The translations under genes were made by a program, and so were the position numbers. A model generated the notes under the pieces. That model ran no database searches and was not told the DNA's origin. It worked only from the letters and a program-made list of their open reading frames with translations. A stretch of 64,000 nucleotides of DNA from Coffea arabica (Eukaryota; Streptophyta; Magnoliopsida; Gentianales; Rubiaceae), in contig NC_092314.1 in NCBI RefSeq assembly GCF_036785885.1, positions 15,335,638 through 15,399,637 of the forward strand, written 5' to 3'. Shown here piece by piece: positions 62,501 through 64,000 of this stretch; positions within the stretch are counted from its first letter, which is position 1; each line of letters begins with the position of its first letter.

Positions 62501-63431
62501 CTTACCTGTCTGTATTAGGTTTCTCTTTTATGAATACTGATGCCTTCACCCTTCAGCCATTAAAAAAATGTGCATAGGAGTAGAGGTTTTCTTACTGTTG
62601 AAAAGCTAGCACGGTTAAGTTTTCTCTCTGTTAGCAATCACATGCAACATGCAACAGAATAGAATAGAGATATATCTGTTTGAATTACAGATATTTGCAT
62701 ATAGTCATGATGGTTCATTGACATTTGACAGTTGTCAAGTGTTGCATAATGGGCTTATGCTGCTAAAGGCCTAGATTATGGATCAAGTGAAGTTGATTTG
62801 TTGGACTTTTCATAGAATGTCATTCTCTACAAGCCATAATTGAATAAAATTAAAATTGTTTCTTCTGCTTCCTGGTAAGCAGAAAAAGAAGATCAGAGAA
62901 AAAAATGCATAGAGTAAAATGAAGAATAAAAAGTTGCTGATTATGTTAGCTCTGGTTGTGTGTGTATCTTTTTCCAGTCATTGCTTTGCTTCAAAAAATA
63001 TCACGAGTTCAACTTTTTAGGAGAAGCCATAAGCTGTAAATCATTTTTTTTGTTGTGCACTGCATGTACAAATATTCAAAGCATCATGGACTGTGCCTTC
63101 CTCCGGAATAGGGTAATAAGTTTGTCATCTGTATGTAAGTTATTTACTTGCTTTTTGGTCATAACTACTAAGTGATCTGATAGAGAATGAAGATAATAAA
63201 CATAAAATGATAAGTTTGTCAACTGTATGCCACTTATTTATTTGTGTTTTGGTCATAACTACTAAGCGATCTGATAGAGAATGCAGATAACAAACTTTTC
63301 TCCCTTCTTCACCTTTAAAAGTTTTCTGGATTCTTACAATTTCTTGTGAACAGGTGTGAGCCCTTCTCCGCATATCCAAGAACTTATGATCTAATACATG
63401 CAGATGGTTTGTTTAGCATGTATATGGAGAA
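56580..63431 (+). CDS. Putative S-adenosylmethionine methyltransferase, PMT/DUF248 family (3' end outside the window)
   Basis: Exons: 56580-57284, 59712-59922, 60236-60533, 62030-62419, 63354-63431. All joins keep frame with GT-AG. The 560 visible residues start with a short cytosolic tail and one membrane anchor (25-41, [17 protein letters not shown]), then a lumenal stem, then the Methyltransf_29 domain: [49 protein letters not shown] motif [13 protein letters not shown] across the exon 1-2 joint, [63 protein letters not shown] and [17 protein letters not shown]. The family is Golgi-located and linked to pectin (homogalacturonan) methylesterification (QUA2/QUA3 relatives); [15 protein letters not shown] points to the PMT15-18 group. 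The donor at 63432 requires a further exon coding for the conserved C-terminal EILLEMDRILRP-like block; it is not in the window. Start is the first ATG before the anchor. Function is inferred from family. Confidence 0.92.
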
Positions 63432-64000
63432 GTAAGTTCCTACTGATATTGTTACTATTTAACTGTTATATCTATGACTAATTCTCGAGCTGAATGTGAT
63501 TAGAAGAATGAATGCCCATAAAAAATCAGCTTAATACATTAGCAATTCAGTCTTAACATGCTAGCGTCAACCTTAGGTTGCCTTGTGCTATTCATTTCAA
63601 ACAGGAATTCATTTTTGGTCAGTTCCAAATAGGAAAAATTAGATCGTTGGATGCATTACGAAGATTGAGAATTCATCGATTGTGTACTTTATTAGTTTCT
63701 AGGATTTCGAAGTTTCTTCATTAGGACGGAGGAAATGAAAACAAACATCAACAAAGTATGTCAAGAACTTTTATTCTACAGTACATCTGACAAATGCAGC
63801 TTTAAGAAGGCATTCATAAGAAAAAAGGGTTTACAGTAAACTTGTCAAATACTTGGTTATGGGTTCCTCCTTTCTAGTATAAGTTGCTAATGCAATACAC
63901 TGAACATCATAAGAATCTGAGTGAATGTGTTCTCAATGCAGATGTGTTTATGGTGCTTGAGTGTTTCCAAGGTTTATTCTAATGATTCAAGAACTTGTAA
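63432..64000 (+). other. PMT intron 5 continuing past the window edge
   Basis: From the GTAAGT donor at 63432 to the end no exon with the expected C-terminal motif is seen. An acceptor-like atgcag at 63937-63942 would give KCVYGA and a stop, which does not fit the family. Confidence 0.6.

Noticed and set aside
63942-64000. Possible sixth PMT exon after atgcag
   Set aside because: Would give a stop after six residues and lacks the conserved C-terminal motif of the family; the true exon is presumably beyond the window.
1-64000. CRISPR arrays, operons, bacterial signals, tRNA or rRNA genes
   Set aside because: No regularly spaced short repeats with unique spacers, no cloverleaf or rRNA stretch noticed; the window is plant nuclear DNA. 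A tRNA scan would be needed to exclude a tRNA fully.

Overview
The window is nuclear DNA from a flowering plant, most likely a eudicot. It is AT-rich, has spliced genes with GT-AG introns, and carries Helitrons, Mutator-like elements, a plant L1-type LINE, a Stowaway MITE and a Ty3/gypsy-type LTR. The sequence alone does not fix the species.

Four host genes can be supported by reading exons and splice phase. (1) At the left edge on the minus strand are the first two coding exons of an SLC35F/DUF914-type membrane transporter (1332-1967); the rest lies outside the window. (2) ARV1, the ER sterol-homeostasis protein, is complete in nine coding exons at 33961-40159 (+), 236 codons, with a 4-kb intron that holds an old internal duplication of about 1.1 kb. 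(3) A single-exon Kazal-type protease inhibitor with a signal peptide and a hydrophobic C-terminus lies at 49123-49542 (+). (4) A Golgi-type putative methyltransferase of the plant PMT (DUF248) family starts at 56580 (+) and runs off the right edge; five exons are visible. A decayed partial copy of this gene, from intron 1 to intron 3, sits 8-9 kb upstream at 50171-52030.

Most of the rest is transposon landscape. 7314-8368: an inverted-repeat element that trapped a fragment of an HAIKU2/RLK7-like LRR receptor gene. 8638-12797: a cluster of small Helitrons with classic hairpin plus CTAG 3' ends. 16455-about 18960: a minus-strand Helitron with a broken RPA1-like gene and a 1140-bp near-palindromic Mutator-type element (9-bp target duplication) near its 3' end. 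19264-20330: a 415-bp tandem repeat. 20843-31953: a nested stack, in which a 160-bp tandem repeat is split by a solo LTR (21075-31948, 5-bp duplication taagc), the LTR is split by a Helitron (21539-29258), and the Helitron is split by a Pack-MULE (21659-23834, 9-bp duplication aattataaa). The Pack-MULE carries the first two exons of a BREVIS RADIX-like gene in an open frame. 41572-47301: a Stowaway MITE and a 5'-truncated LINE with a perfect 16-bp target duplication. 52964-56129: several MITEs.

The host genes show no operon-like relation; each is an independent nuclear gene. The most notable points are the four-layer nest with the captured BRX exons, the LRR fragment between long inverted repeats, and the PMT duplication remnant.
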